Positions 28,993 through 37,861 of a DNA stretch of 64,000 nucleotides are shown here, piece by piece. Numbering within the stretch: the stretch's first letter is position 1; each line of letters begins with the position of its first letter. This stretch comes from Xanthomonas sp. DAR 80977 (GTDB lineage: Bacteria; Pseudomonadota; Gammaproteobacteria; Xanthomonadales; Xanthomonadaceae), in contig NZ_CP162487.1 in NCBI RefSeq assembly GCF_041240605.1, positions 4,099,001 through 4,163,000 on the forward strand, written 5' to 3'. A program made the translations under genes and the position numbers. Below the pieces are notes generated by a model. It was given only the letters and a program-made list of their open reading frames with translations. It searched no databases and had not been told where the DNA came from.

Positions 28993-31041
28993 ATGTCGCC
29001 CGCCTCCGGCCAGCCCGACCCGTCCCCTGCCGCCTATCCGCACCTGTTCGCCCCGCTCGACCTGGGCTTCACCCAGCTGCGCAACCGGGTGCTGATGGGC
29101 TCGATGCACACCGGCCTGGAGGATCGCGCGCGCGACTTCCCCAAGCTGGCCGCGTATTTCGCCGAGCGCGCCGCCGGCGGCGCCGGGCTGATCGTCACCG
29201 GCGGCTTCGCGCCGAACGTGGTCGGCTGGCTGAAGCCGTTCGGCGGCAAGCTGTCGTGGCCGTGGGAAGTGCGCCCGCACCGGCAGGTGACCCGCGCGGT
29301 GCACGCGCACGGCGCCAAGATCTGCCTGCAGCTGCTGCATGCCGGGCGCTACGCCTACCACCCGCTGTCGGTGGCGCCGTCGAAGCTGAAGGCGCCGATC
29401 AACCCGTTCACCCCGCGTGCGCTGTCCGCACGCGGGGTCGAGCGCCAGATCGACGCCTATGCGCGCGCCGCGCGGCTGGCGCGCGAGGCCGGCTACGACG
29501 GCGTGGAAGTGATGGGTTCGGAAGGCTACCTGATCAACGAGTTCGTGGCCCCGCGCAGCAATCGCCGCGACGACGCCTGGGGCGGCGACGCGCGCAAGCG
29601 CATGCGCTTCGCGGTGGAGATCGTGCGCCGCATCCGCGAGGCCTGCGGGGCGGATTTCATCATCGTCTACCGGCTGTCGCTGGTGGACCTGGTCGAGGAC
29701 GGCAGCGACTGGCAGGAGATCGTGGCGCAGGCGCAAGCGATCGAGGCCGCCGGCGCGACGCTGATCAACTCCGGCATCGGCTGGCACGAGGCGCGGGTGC
29801 CGACCATCGCCACCTCGGTACCGCGCGCCGCCTTCGCCGGCGTCACCGCCAAGCTCAAGCCGCACGTGCGGGTGCCGCTGATCGCCACCAACCGCATCAA
29901 CATGCCCGACGTGGCCGAGCGCATCCTCGCCGACGGCGGCGCCGACATGGTGTCGCTGGCGCGGCCGCTACTGGCCGATCCGCAATGGCCGAACAAGGCG
30001 CGGCGTGGCCAGGCGCATGCGATCAACACCTGCATCGCCTGCAACCAGGCGTGCCTGGACCACGTGTTCGAGAACAAGACCGCCAGTTGCCTGGTCAATC
30101 CGCGCGCGGCCGCGGAGACCGAACTGAACTACCTGCCCACCGCGGCGCCCAGGCGCATCGCCGTGGTCGGCGCCGGCCCGGCCGGACTGGCCTGCGCCAC
30201 GGTGGCCGCCGAACGAGGCCACCGCGTGACCCTGTTCGACAGCGCCGCGGAGATCGGCGGCCAGTTCAACGTGGCCAAGCGCATTCCGGGCAAGGAGGAA
30301 TTCCACGAGACGCTGCGCTATTTCCGCTACCAGCTCGAGGCCACCGGCGTGGACCTGCGTCTGCAGACCACCGCCGATGCGGCGCTGCTGGCCGATTTCG
30401 ACGACGTGGTGCTGGCCACCGGCATCGTGCCGCGCGCGGTGGCGTTCCCCGGCGCCGACCATCCCAACGTGGTCAGCTATCTGGACGTGTTGCAGGGCCG
30501 GGTGCAGGCCGCGGACAAGGTCGCGATCATCGGCGCCGGCGGCATCGGCTTCGACGTCGGCGAGTTCCTGGTGCATGCCGGCGTCTCGACCGCGCTGGAT
30601 CCGGCGCGCTGGATGGCCGAATGGGGCGTGGATCCGCAGTTCGAAGCGCGCGGCGCGTTGCGCAAGCCGCAGCCGGAAGCACCGGCACGCAAGGTGTGGC
30701 TGTTGCAGCGCAGTGCCGGCCGCCCCGGCGCGCGCCTGGGCAAGACCACCGGCTGGATACACCGCGCCACGTTGAAGGCCAAGGGCGTGACCATGCTCGG
30801 CGGGGTCGAATACCTGGGCATGGACGATGCCGGCCTGCGCATCCGCGTGGACGGCGCCGAACAGCTGTTGCCGGTGGGCACCGTGGTGGTCTGCGCCGGC
30901 CAGGAGCCGCGCCGCGACCTGCACGACGCGCTGCAGGCCGCCGGCCGCAAGCCGCACCTGATCGGCGGCGCCGACGTCGCCGCGGAGCTGGACGCCAAGC
31001 GCGCCATCGCCCAGGGCAGCCGCCTGGCGGCCATGCTCTGA
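28993..31041 (+). CDS. fadH: NADPH-dependent 2,4-dienoyl-CoA reductase
   Basis: Reduces 2,4-dienoyl-CoA in oxidation of unsaturated fatty acids. The 682-residue protein has an Old-Yellow-Enzyme TIM barrel binding FMN (about 15-340), a 4Fe-4S site from C347, C350, C354 and C366 (CIACNQACLDH...C), then FAD/NAD-binding domains starting at VVGAGPAGLACA (391-402) and a second IIGAGGIGFDVG loop. Length fits E. coli FadH (672). I start at 28993 (MSPASGQPD); in-frame upstream sequence is Arg-rich. The close relation to other FMN/4Fe-4S reductases (trimethylamine dehydrogenase-like) leaves a small doubt on substrate. Confidence 0.9.
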   Translation: MSPASGQPDPSPAAYPHLFAPLDLGFTQLRNRVLMGSMHTGLEDRARDFPKLAAYFAERAAGGAGLIVTGGFAPNVVGWLKPFGGKLSWPWEVRPHRQVTRAVHAHGAKICLQLLHAGRYAYHPLSVAPSKLKAPINPFTPRALSARGVERQIDAYARAARLAREAGYDGVEVMGSEGYLINEFVAPRSNRRDDAWGGDARKRMRFAVEIVRRIREACGADFIIVYRLSLVDLVEDGSDWQEIVAQAQAIEAAGATLINSGIGWHEARVPTIATSVPRAAFAGVTAKLKPHVRVPLIATNRINMPDVAERILADGGADMVSLARPLLADPQWPNKARRGQAHAINTCIACNQACLDHVFENKTASCLVNPRAAAETELNYLPTAAPRRIAVVGAGPAGLACATVAAERGHRVTLFDSAAEIGGQFNVAKRIPGKEEFHETLRYFRYQLEATGVDLRLQTTADAALLADFDDVVLATGIVPRAVAFPGADHPNVVSYLDVLQGRVQAADKVAIIGAGGIGFDVGEFLVHAGVSTALDPARWMAEWGVDPQFEARGALRKPQPEAPARKVWLLQRSAGRPGARLGKTTGWIHRATLKAKGVTMLGGVEYLGMDDAGLRIRVDGAEQLLPVGTVVVCAGQEPRRDLHDALQAAGRKPHLIGGADVAAELDAKRAIAQGSRLAAML

Positions 31042-31120
31042 GCGAACGCTGCGCCCGGGCCTGGGCGCGGCTGCTTCTCCCGTCGAGGAAGTAGCCACGC
31101 AGGGCGCGAGAAGGGATGGC

Positions 31121-31583
31121 GAAGCCGCGTGCATGCCTAGCGATGCCTTGCGCCGTACCCTCACCCCAACCCCTCTCCCGGTGGGAGAGGGGCTTTTGGC
31201 TGCCGCGTGCCGTGTCCGTATCGCAATGCTGGCTGCCCATGTCCCCTCTTCTCCATTCCGGACCATGGCCCACTTTTCAGGGGGGAAGGTGGCCCGCGGA
31301 GCGGGATGAGAGGACGTGCGAAGCCACGTGCATGTCCAGCGATGCTTCGGACCGTACCCTCACCCCAACCCCTCTCCCGGTGGGAGAGGGACTTTTGGCT
31401 GCCGCGTGCCGTGTCCGTATCGCAATGCCGGCCGCCCATGTCCCCTCTTCTCCATTCCGGACCATGGCCCCCCTTTTCAGGGGGAAAGGGGGCCCGCAGA
31501 GGGGGATGAGAGGACGTGCGAAGCCACGTGCATGTCCAGCGATGCTTCGGACCGTACCCTCCCCCCCCCGGTGGGAGAAGGCT
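31121..31583. repeat. Tandem repeat, period 199-200 bp, about 2.3 copies
   Basis: Copy 1 is 31121-31319, copy 2 is 31320-31519 and a shortened copy 3 is 31520 to about 31583. Copies 2 and 3 agree better with each other than with copy 1. Each full copy holds a GC-rich hairpin followed by T-residues (31170-31197 in copy 1; 31370-31395 in copy 2) and a second inverted repeat around gccccccttttcaggggg. Open frames run through the repeat only because 200-bp units drift between frames; none looks like a protein. It fills most of the 31042-31650 gap. Confidence 0.9.
31170..31197 (+). terminator. Terminator-like hairpin in repeat copy 1
   Basis: A 10-bp perfect stem (arm cccctctccc) with a 3-base loop and then ctttt. 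It is the first such structure downstream of fadH and could end its transcript; a near-identical hairpin follows at 31370-31395 in copy 2. Confidence 0.55.
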
Positions 31584-31650
31584 AAGCGCGCCTCTGCAAT
31601 GCGATGGCATATTTCTCCGCTTTGTCGCGTTGCTCAGGTATATCGACGCG

Positions 31651-32991
31651 ATGAGTCCGCCCCCGTCCCGGCCCGCCCCGCTCGACCGCGCTTCGCCGCC
31701 GGCGCCGCTGCCGTTGTCCATGGCCGGCCTGCAGGCCTACGCGCTGGCGCATTTCGGCAAGAGCCTGCTGTGGTACGCCGGCGAACTGCTGCTGATCTAT
31801 TCGCTGACCGAGCACGCCGGGCTGGGTGCGGCGACGGCCGGGCTGGTGCTGGCGCTGGGCCTGCTGATCAGCGCGGCAATCGGCCTCGGTGCCGGTTGGA
31901 GCTTGCGCCGACACCTGCGCAACGTCGCCGACAGTGCGCGCCTGCAATCGCTGGGCCTGAGCGCAGCGGCACTGGCGCTGCTGCTGGTGTTCGCCGCGCC
32001 GTTGCTGCCGGCCTCGCTGCGGCTGGGGTATGTGCTGGTGGTCAGCCTGCAGTTCCGCATCGCCTACGCCGTCTGCGACGTGGCCCAGAACACCTTGCTG
32101 AGCCTGGCGCGTTGGCCGTGGCGCGGCCACGACGGCGCCAGCGCGTTGCGTCTGGCCGGCAGCGGCATCGCCGCACTGCTGATCAGCGTGGTGGTCGGCG
32201 CGGTGCTGGCGCGCGGTGACGGCGGCGCGGCCTTCGCGCTGCAGGCCAGCATGCTGTTGGCCACCGTGGCAGTGCTGTGCGCGTGGCGCCTGCGGCACGT
32301 GTTGCAGCGTGGCGTCGCGTCGCATCCGGCCGCCATTCCCGATGCGCCTGCGCGCACCGAACCGGCGCCGTGCTGGCGCGCGATCCCATGGCAGCCGCTG
32401 CTGCTGATCGCCGCGGTCTCGCTGACCTTGCCCGCCTTCACCAAGCTGGCGCCGTACGTGGCCGCCTACGGCCTGCTGTCGCCGGGCTGGGGCAGTGCCG
32501 TGCTGATCGCCTATGCGCTGGGTTCGGTGCTGGTGCAACCGCTGGCGGCACGGCTGGGCCGACGGCATCCGCCGCAGCAACGGCTGGCCCGGCTCGGCGT
32601 GGCGCTGTTGCTGAGCGCGCCGCTGTTCGCGCTGGCGTTGCCGGCACAGCCGCAGCTGAGCCTGCTGGCGGCAGCGTGGATCGGCGCGATCGGCGGCAGC
32701 GCCGGCCAGTTGGTCTGGGCCTGGCATGCGCAGTTGACCGCCAGGCGCGCGGTCGCCCAGCACGCGCTGTGTTTCGCCGCGCTGGTCGCCAGCGCGCAGG
32801 TGGCGCTGGCCGCCGGCATCGCCGTGATCGGTCTGCTGTTGAGCGTGGTGGACTACCACGACGCCCATTGCCAGTTGCTGCGCTGGGCGATGGCCGCCGG
32901 TCCGCTGGCCTGCGGCGCGCTGTGCCTGCTGCTGGCGCTGCTGTCCGCGCGCCGCCCGCTCAGGCGAAGAAAGCTCGCTGCAATGGCATGA
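31651..32991 (+). CDS. MFS-type membrane transporter, unknown substrate
   Basis: A 446-residue polytopic protein with about 12 hydrophobic helices; the opening LQAYALAHFGKSLLWYAGELLLIYSLTEHAGLG is compatible with the MFS/GPH group. The start at 31651 is chosen because sequence upstream is repeat DNA. It converges on the ROK regulator gene and overlaps it by 32 bp. The neighbouring TonB receptor and phosphodiesterases suggest it imports a breakdown product such as a glycerophosphate or sugar; that is inference. Confidence 0.75.
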   Translation: MSPPPSRPAPLDRASPPAPLPLSMAGLQAYALAHFGKSLLWYAGELLLIYSLTEHAGLGAATAGLVLALGLLISAAIGLGAGWSLRRHLRNVADSARLQSLGLSAAALALLLVFAAPLLPASLRLGYVLVVSLQFRIAYAVCDVAQNTLLSLARWPWRGHDGASALRLAGSGIAALLISVVVGAVLARGDGGAAFALQASMLLATVAVLCAWRLRHVLQRGVASHPAAIPDAPARTEPAPCWRAIPWQPLLLIAAVSLTLPAFTKLAPYVAAYGLLSPGWGSAVLIAYALGSVLVQPLAARLGRRHPPQQRLARLGVALLLSAPLFALALPAQPQLSLLAAAWIGAIGGSAGQLVWAWHAQLTARRAVAQHALCFAALVASAQVALAAGIAVIGLLLSVVDYHDAHCQLLRWAMAAGPLACGALCLLLALLSARRPLRRRKLAAMA

Positions 32992-34081
32992 GCGCCGCGC
33001 CCAGGGTCACCGCGTCGCCGACGGTACCCGCGATGCGCAGTTCCGGCAGTGGCGGCGCCAGTCCATGCCGGTTGGGTGCGCGCGGGATGCGGATGCGTTC
33101 GATCAGGCGCGCGCCGATCGGCGCCGGCAGGCGTCCGCCGATGACGATCGCCTGCGGATCCAGGGTGTAGGCCAGGTAGGCGCACAGCTGCGAGAACGGC
33201 GCTTCGGCCAACTCCAGCCAGGCGTCCACGCCCGGGCTGTGCGGGCCGATGTCGCCCAGCATCTGCTCGACGCCGGCATAGTCCTGGCCCGCCGCGCGGA
33301 CCAGCGCCAGCAATGCGTCCAGGTTCGGATAGGCCATGCCGGCGACGGTCCAGATGCCGCCGAACTCGCCGGCGTTGCCGCGATGGCCGCGGAACAGCCG
33401 GCCATCGGCAATGATGCCGCCGCCGAAGCCGTTGGTCAGGTGCAGGTAGGCGAAATCGCGGCAATCGCGGCCGACCCCGTACAGGCTCTCGGCCACCGCC
33501 GCCGCCGCGCCGTCGTTCTCCACGGTGACCGCGCAGCCCAGCGCGTCCTCCAGGATCGGACCCAGCTCAACCTGGGTCCAGTCCTCCAGCGCCGGTGGCG
33601 CGGCCATCTGCTGGCCCTGTCCGGTGAAGAAGGCCGAGATCGCCATGCCCGCGCCGACCACCCGCGCCGGATCCACGCCGGTTTCGGCGAGCAGTTCCTC
33701 GCGGAACCGCAGCAGCTGCGCCAGCACCGGCGCGCGCCGCATGTCGGCCAGGCCGACACGGCGCTGGCCGCGCACCGCGCCGGCGAAATCGATCAGGGCC
33801 AGCGCCACCACGTCGCCCATCAGGCCGATGCCGAACGCATAGGCGTAGTCCGGCGCCAGGCGCACATCGACGCTGGGGTTGCCGCGGCCCTCGGCGGTGC
33901 GGGCGCCGAGCTGCACCATCTTGTCCTGCACGAAGCCCTGCAGCAGGCGTGCAACCGTGGGCTGCGACAGGCCCAGGTCGCGACTCAGCGCCGCCTGGGT
34001 CTGCACCCCGGCCTTGAACACACGGTCGAGCAACTGGCGGCCGCCGGCGCTGACGCGCGGCGGGAAATCGGCATGGAGCAT
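32960..34081 (-). CDS. ROK family transcriptional regulator
   Basis: A 373-residue repressor-type ROK protein. An N-terminal winged helix (about 10-60, LSRDLGLSQPTVARLLQGFV) precedes a sugar-kinase-like fold with VENDGAAAAVAE and GFGGGIIADGRLFRG. The usual zinc ligands (His after AGE and the CxCGxxGC motif) are missing: the sequence reads AGEFGGIWTVAGMAYPN, so ligand sensing may differ from NagC/Mlc. I prefer the ATG at 34081; one at 34144 would add 21 residues. It is divergent from the TonB receptor gene across a palindrome, and probably controls receptor, phosphodiesterases and transporter. Confidence 0.85.
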   Translation of the reverse strand: MLHADFPPRVSAGGRQLLDRVFKAGVQTQAALSRDLGLSQPTVARLLQGFVQDKMVQLGARTAEGRGNPSVDVRLAPDYAYAFGIGLMGDVVALALIDFAGAVRGQRRVGLADMRRAPVLAQLLRFREELLAETGVDPARVVGAGMAISAFFTGQGQQMAAPPALEDWTQVELGPILEDALGCAVTVENDGAAAAVAESLYGVGRDCRDFAYLHLTNGFGGGIIADGRLFRGHRGNAGEFGGIWTVAGMAYPNLDALLALVRAAGQDYAGVEQMLGDIGPHSPGVDAWLELAEAPFSQLCAYLAYTLDPQAIVIGGRLPAPIGARLIERIRIPRAPNRHGLAPPLPELRIAGTVGDAVTLGAALMPLQRAFFA

Positions 34082-34148
34082 GGGACGACGCGGACCCCGC
34101 AATGGATGTGGCGCAACGCTAGCATGTGGACACATAAGTTTCATACAT

Positions 34149-34165
34149 GGTAAATAGTATTAACC
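34149..34165. promoter_or_regulatory. Candidate ROK operator palindrome
   Basis: GGTAAATAGTATTAACC, a 17-bp odd palindrome in which seven of eight base pairs match. It lies 26 bp before the receptor start and 67 bp before the preferred ROK start, in an AT-rich pocket of GC-rich DNA. AT-rich dyads are typical ROK sites. Confidence 0.55.
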
Positions 34166-34190
34166 CCACATACTTTTAATGGGGAGTTCC

Positions 34191-36686
34191 ATGCGTACCA
34201 ACCATCCACACCTGAGCCTGCTCGCGCTGGCGCTGTCCTCCGTTCTCGCCGCCGGCGCCCATGCCCAGAAGCCGCCGCAGGCGCCCGCCGCCGACGCCAC
34301 CACCACGCTGGATCAGATCGTCGTCACCGGCACCCCGCAGGGCCAGTCGCAGAAGGACGCACCGTTCGCGATCAGCGTGGTGTCGAAGCAACGCCTGGAC
34401 CGCGCGGCGCCGAGCAGCAGCGTGGACATGCTGCGCGCCGTGCCCGGCTTCTCGGCCGAACCCTCCGGCGGCCAGGGCGGCGGCCAGAACCTGTACGTGC
34501 GCGGCCTGCCTGCCGGCGGCTGGTACTACGTGCAGTACCAGGAAGACGGCATGACCCTGTTCGACGAGCCGCAGGAAAGCTTCTTCAACGTCGATACGCT
34601 GTTCGCGCTGGACATGATGACCGAGCGCCTGGAAGTGGTGCGCGGCGGCACCTCGCCGCTGTTCGCGACCAATGCGCCGGGCGGCACGGTCAACGCCATC
34701 ACCCGCCACGGCACCGCCACTCCCGAGGGCGCGGTGCGCATGAGCGTCGGCAGCGACGGCCTGCGCCGCGAGGACGCCTACAGCGCCGGCCCGCTGAGCG
34801 AGAACGTGCTGTACAGCATCGGCGGCTACCACCGCAGCGACGACGGCCTGCGCGAGACCGGCTACACCGCCGACAAGGGCGGCCAGGTGCGCGGCAACCT
34901 GACCTTCCTGATGGGCGACGCGATCCTCGACGTGGACGCCAAGTACCTCGACGACCGCACCGCGTTCTACAACCCGATCCCGCTGGACGATCCGCGCAAT
35001 CCGTCGCGGTCGCTGTCCGCGCTGCTCGACCCGCTGGACGGCACCCTGCTGTCCAACGACCTGCGCCGGACCACGGTGCCGACCTTCGACGGCAACCGCA
35101 TCCTGTCCCGCAACCTGGATCTGGCCGACGGCATCCACAACAAGGTCAAGCAACTCGGCACCCACCTGGAGTGGAACCTGGACGACGGCCTGACCCTGAA
35201 CAACCGCATGCGCTTCGTCGATGCCGAGGTGGACTACACCGCGCTGTTCTCCGGCGCCGCGCCGTCCGATGCCGCCGCGTATCTGTCCACCCAGCTCGGC
35301 CGCGCGCGCACCGGCTTCGGCAACCGCGTGGCCCGCGTCGGCTACGTCACCAGCCGCGACGGCGCCGCCTACGACCCGGCCAGTGCCGACGGCCTGGTGC
35401 TGGAAAGCGGCCTGTGGAACGCGCGCACCCACCTGCGCACGCTGTCCGACGATCTGCGCCTGAGCAAGGCGTTCGGCGCATCGGCGCTCGGCCAGCACAC
35501 GCTCACCGCCGGCGTGAACGTGCAGCACTTCGAATACGCCCAGGACCGCCTGCAGAACACCGTGCTGACCACGCTGCAGAACAATGCGCAGCGCCTGGAC
35601 GTGCTGGCCTACGACGCGGCCGGCAACGTGGTCGGCGCGGTCACCCAGAACGGCTTCGTGCGCTACGGCAACGGCGTCACCCGCGGCTTCGCCAACGGCA
35701 CCTACCTGTCGCCGTACCTGTGGGACTCGGTCCGCTTCGGCCGCCTCGGCGTGGATGCCGGCGTGCGCTACACCCGCTACAGCGCCGACGGCGGCGTGTA
35801 CGCCAACACCACGCGCAACCTGGGCGACCCCACCACCCTGGCCGACGACGGCGTCGGCGGCCTCAGCGGCGCGTTCAGCGCCCGCGACGATCGCCGCCAT
35901 GCCACGCAGTGGACGCTCGGCGCCGAGTTCGCGCTGACCCCGCAGCTGCAGACCTTCGCCCGCTACACCAAATCGCAGCGCTTGCCGCGGCTGCAGAACG
36001 TGTACCAGACCCAGAACGCGGCGGTCACCGACATCGACCAGGCCGAGGCCGGGCTGCGCGGCGCGTTCGGCGATACCTTCTCGTTCTCCACCGTGGGTTT
36101 CTGGAGCCGCTTCAACGCGCTGTCGATCAGCGCGATCGTGCTCAACGACGCCGGTGCGGTGCAGACCCTGGCGCTGGTCGGGCAGACCCGGACCTTCGGC
36201 CTGGAATCGGAGTTCACCTGGCGCCCGTCGGCGTACTTCGGCATGACCGGCTCGGTGACGCTGCAGGATCCGCAGACCCGCAGCCTGAGCAATGCCACCA
36301 CCGGCGCCAGCTACGGCGACCTGGACGGCAAGCAGATCTCGCGCATCCCCAAGTTCATCGCCTCGCTGAGCCCGACCCTGTACTTCGACATCGCCGGGCG
36401 CCCGCTCGAACTCTCGGCCACCGCCTACCGCATGGGCCAGCGCTACGTCGACTACACCAACGCCACCGCGCTGCCGGCCTACACCACCTACGACCTGGGC
36501 GTGTTCGCCCGCCTCAGCGACAACCTGGAGCTGCAACTGCATGCGGCCAACGTCGACAACAGCATCGGCCTGACCGAAGGCAACGCGCGGGTGGACACGC
36601 TGTCCGGGCAAGGCACAGCCGAAGCGATCTACGCGCGGCCGATCTTCGGCCGCAACTACAACGCGTCGCTGACCTGGAGGTGGTGA
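34191..36686 (+). CDS. TonB-dependent outer-membrane receptor
   Basis: An 831-residue outer-membrane receptor that uses TonB energy for uptake. Signal peptide 1-25 (cleavage near AGAHA), a TonB-box-like LDQIVVTG (about 40-47), a plug domain to about 190 and a 22-strand-type barrel ending in ASLTWRW (terminal aromatic). The start at 34191 has a strong SD (GGGGAG) 5-6 bp ahead. A secreted glycerophosphodiester phosphodiesterase gene follows 2 bp after its stop. The substrate is unknown, perhaps a phospholipid head-group or glycerophosphodiester. Confidence 0.93.
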   Translation: MRTNHPHLSLLALALSSVLAAGAHAQKPPQAPAADATTTLDQIVVTGTPQGQSQKDAPFAISVVSKQRLDRAAPSSSVDMLRAVPGFSAEPSGGQGGGQNLYVRGLPAGGWYYVQYQEDGMTLFDEPQESFFNVDTLFALDMMTERLEVVRGGTSPLFATNAPGGTVNAITRHGTATPEGAVRMSVGSDGLRREDAYSAGPLSENVLYSIGGYHRSDDGLRETGYTADKGGQVRGNLTFLMGDAILDVDAKYLDDRTAFYNPIPLDDPRNPSRSLSALLDPLDGTLLSNDLRRTTVPTFDGNRILSRNLDLADGIHNKVKQLGTHLEWNLDDGLTLNNRMRFVDAEVDYTALFSGAAPSDAAAYLSTQLGRARTGFGNRVARVGYVTSRDGAAYDPASADGLVLESGLWNARTHLRTLSDDLRLSKAFGASALGQHTLTAGVNVQHFEYAQDRLQNTVLTTLQNNAQRLDVLAYDAAGNVVGAVTQNGFVRYGNGVTRGFANGTYLSPYLWDSVRFGRLGVDAGVRYTRYSADGGVYANTTRNLGDPTTLADDGVGGLSGAFSARDDRRHATQWTLGAEFALTPQLQTFARYTKSQRLPRLQNVYQTQNAAVTDIDQAEAGLRGAFGDTFSFSTVGFWSRFNALSISAIVLNDAGAVQTLALVGQTRTFGLESEFTWRPSAYFGMTGSVTLQDPQTRSLSNATTGASYGDLDGKQISRIPKFIASLSPTLYFDIAGRPLELSATAYRMGQRYVDYTNATALPAYTTYDLGVFARLSDNLELQLHAANVDNSIGLTEGNARVDTLSGQGTAEAIYARPIFGRNYNASLTWRW

Positions 36687-36688
36687 GC

Positions 36689-37618
36689 ATGTGCTGGCGG
36701 AAACTGCTGATGGGTGCGGCGATCTGCCTGCCGTGGATGGCGTCTGCGGCAGCGGCGCAGGCCCTGCCGGAACGCCTGCGCGACCCGCACGGCGATGCGC
36801 TGGTGGTATCGCATCGCGCATGCTGGAAGCTCGCCTCGGAGAACACGCTCGACGGCATCGCCGCATGCATCGCGCATGGCGTGGACATGGTCGAGGTCGA
36901 TGTGCGCACCAGCCGCGACGGGACGCTGGTGCTGATGCACGACGAGCGCGTGGACCGCACCACCGACGGGCATGGCGCAGTGGCCGACCTCGACGCTGCG
37001 CAGATCGCCGCGCTGCGCGTGCGCAGCCAGGGTGGCGGCCGCGCCAGCACGCTCACCGGCCGGCACCCGCCGACGCTGGCGCAGGCACTGGCAACGGCGC
37101 GCGGCCGGGTTCTGGTGAACCTGGACGTCAAGGCCGCATCGCTCGACCGGATCATGGACGTGGTCGAGGCGGCCGGAGCGCAGCGCGACGTGCTGCTGAA
37201 CGTCCCGCTGGACGTTCCGCAGGCGGCGCTGCAACGCGCGCGCAACGCCGACATCGCGGTGCAGGCGCTGTACCTGCAGCGCGAATCGGCGCTGCCGCCG
37301 GAGCAGGCGCTGCGCAGCGCCGCGGCGCTGCGGCCGACGGCGGTGCAATTGATGTTCGACGACCCCGCGGTGCTGGACATGGCGCAACGCACGCTGGGCC
37401 GGACCACCCGCCTGTTCGTCAACACCATGACCAACGACATCGCCAGCGGCACGCCGATGCGGCTGTCGGCGAACTACACCGACGCGCGTGCGCTGCAAGC
37501 CCCCCGGCAGGTCTGGGGCGAACTGCGTAGGCGCGGGGTGAGCCTGATCCAGACCGACGAACCGTTGTCGCTGCTGCGCTATCTGCAGCGGCACCGGCGA
37601 TCGGACGGTACCGACTAG
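36689..37618 (+). CDS. Secreted glycerophosphodiester phosphodiesterase
   Basis: Hydrolyses glycerophosphodiesters to glycerol-3-phosphate and an alcohol. The 309-residue protein has a signal peptide (1-24) and the GDPD active-site set: H42-R43 (VSHRA), E51-N52, E69 and D71 (VEVDVRTS) and H84 (LMHDE). It starts 2 bp after the TonB receptor stop with SD GGAGG, so the two are cotranscribed. The tight pairing suggests the enzyme prepares or processes the receptor's substrate, in the periplasm or outside. Confidence 0.9.
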   Translation: MCWRKLLMGAAICLPWMASAAAAQALPERLRDPHGDALVVSHRACWKLASENTLDGIAACIAHGVDMVEVDVRTSRDGTLVLMHDERVDRTTDGHGAVADLDAAQIAALRVRSQGGGRASTLTGRHPPTLAQALATARGRVLVNLDVKAASLDRIMDVVEAAGAQRDVLLNVPLDVPQAALQRARNADIAVQALYLQRESALPPEQALRSAAALRPTAVQLMFDDPAVLDMAQRTLGRTTRLFVNTMTNDIASGTPMRLSANYTDARALQAPRQVWGELRRRGVSLIQTDEPLSLLRYLQRHRRSDGTD

Positions 37619-37861
37619 CGCCCCTCCATTGCGGCATCCGCCCCGGAGTTGCCCGGCCTGCTGCAGGCCGGGCCTGCGCTCGGCCATGCGCCGCAATTTC
37701 GCAGGCGCTCCGCCGGCGTTTCCGGTCACGTTCCTGCACGAGGCTTGAACTGCCCCCGAAAAATGCATCAACCCTGGTCCAGGTATCGGCGACACAAGAA
37801 CCATCGGATTTTCAGCGCAACAACCCGAAGTACACCCCAACCCACCTGCAGGAGAGAATCG

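Noticed and set aside
31207..31509. Short open frames inside the 200-bp repeat
   Set aside because: They exist on both strands and repeat the same translated units; there is no SD and no protein-like composition.
31121..31583. CRISPR-like array
   Set aside because: The repeat units are 200 bp and contiguous, with no spacers and no cas genes.
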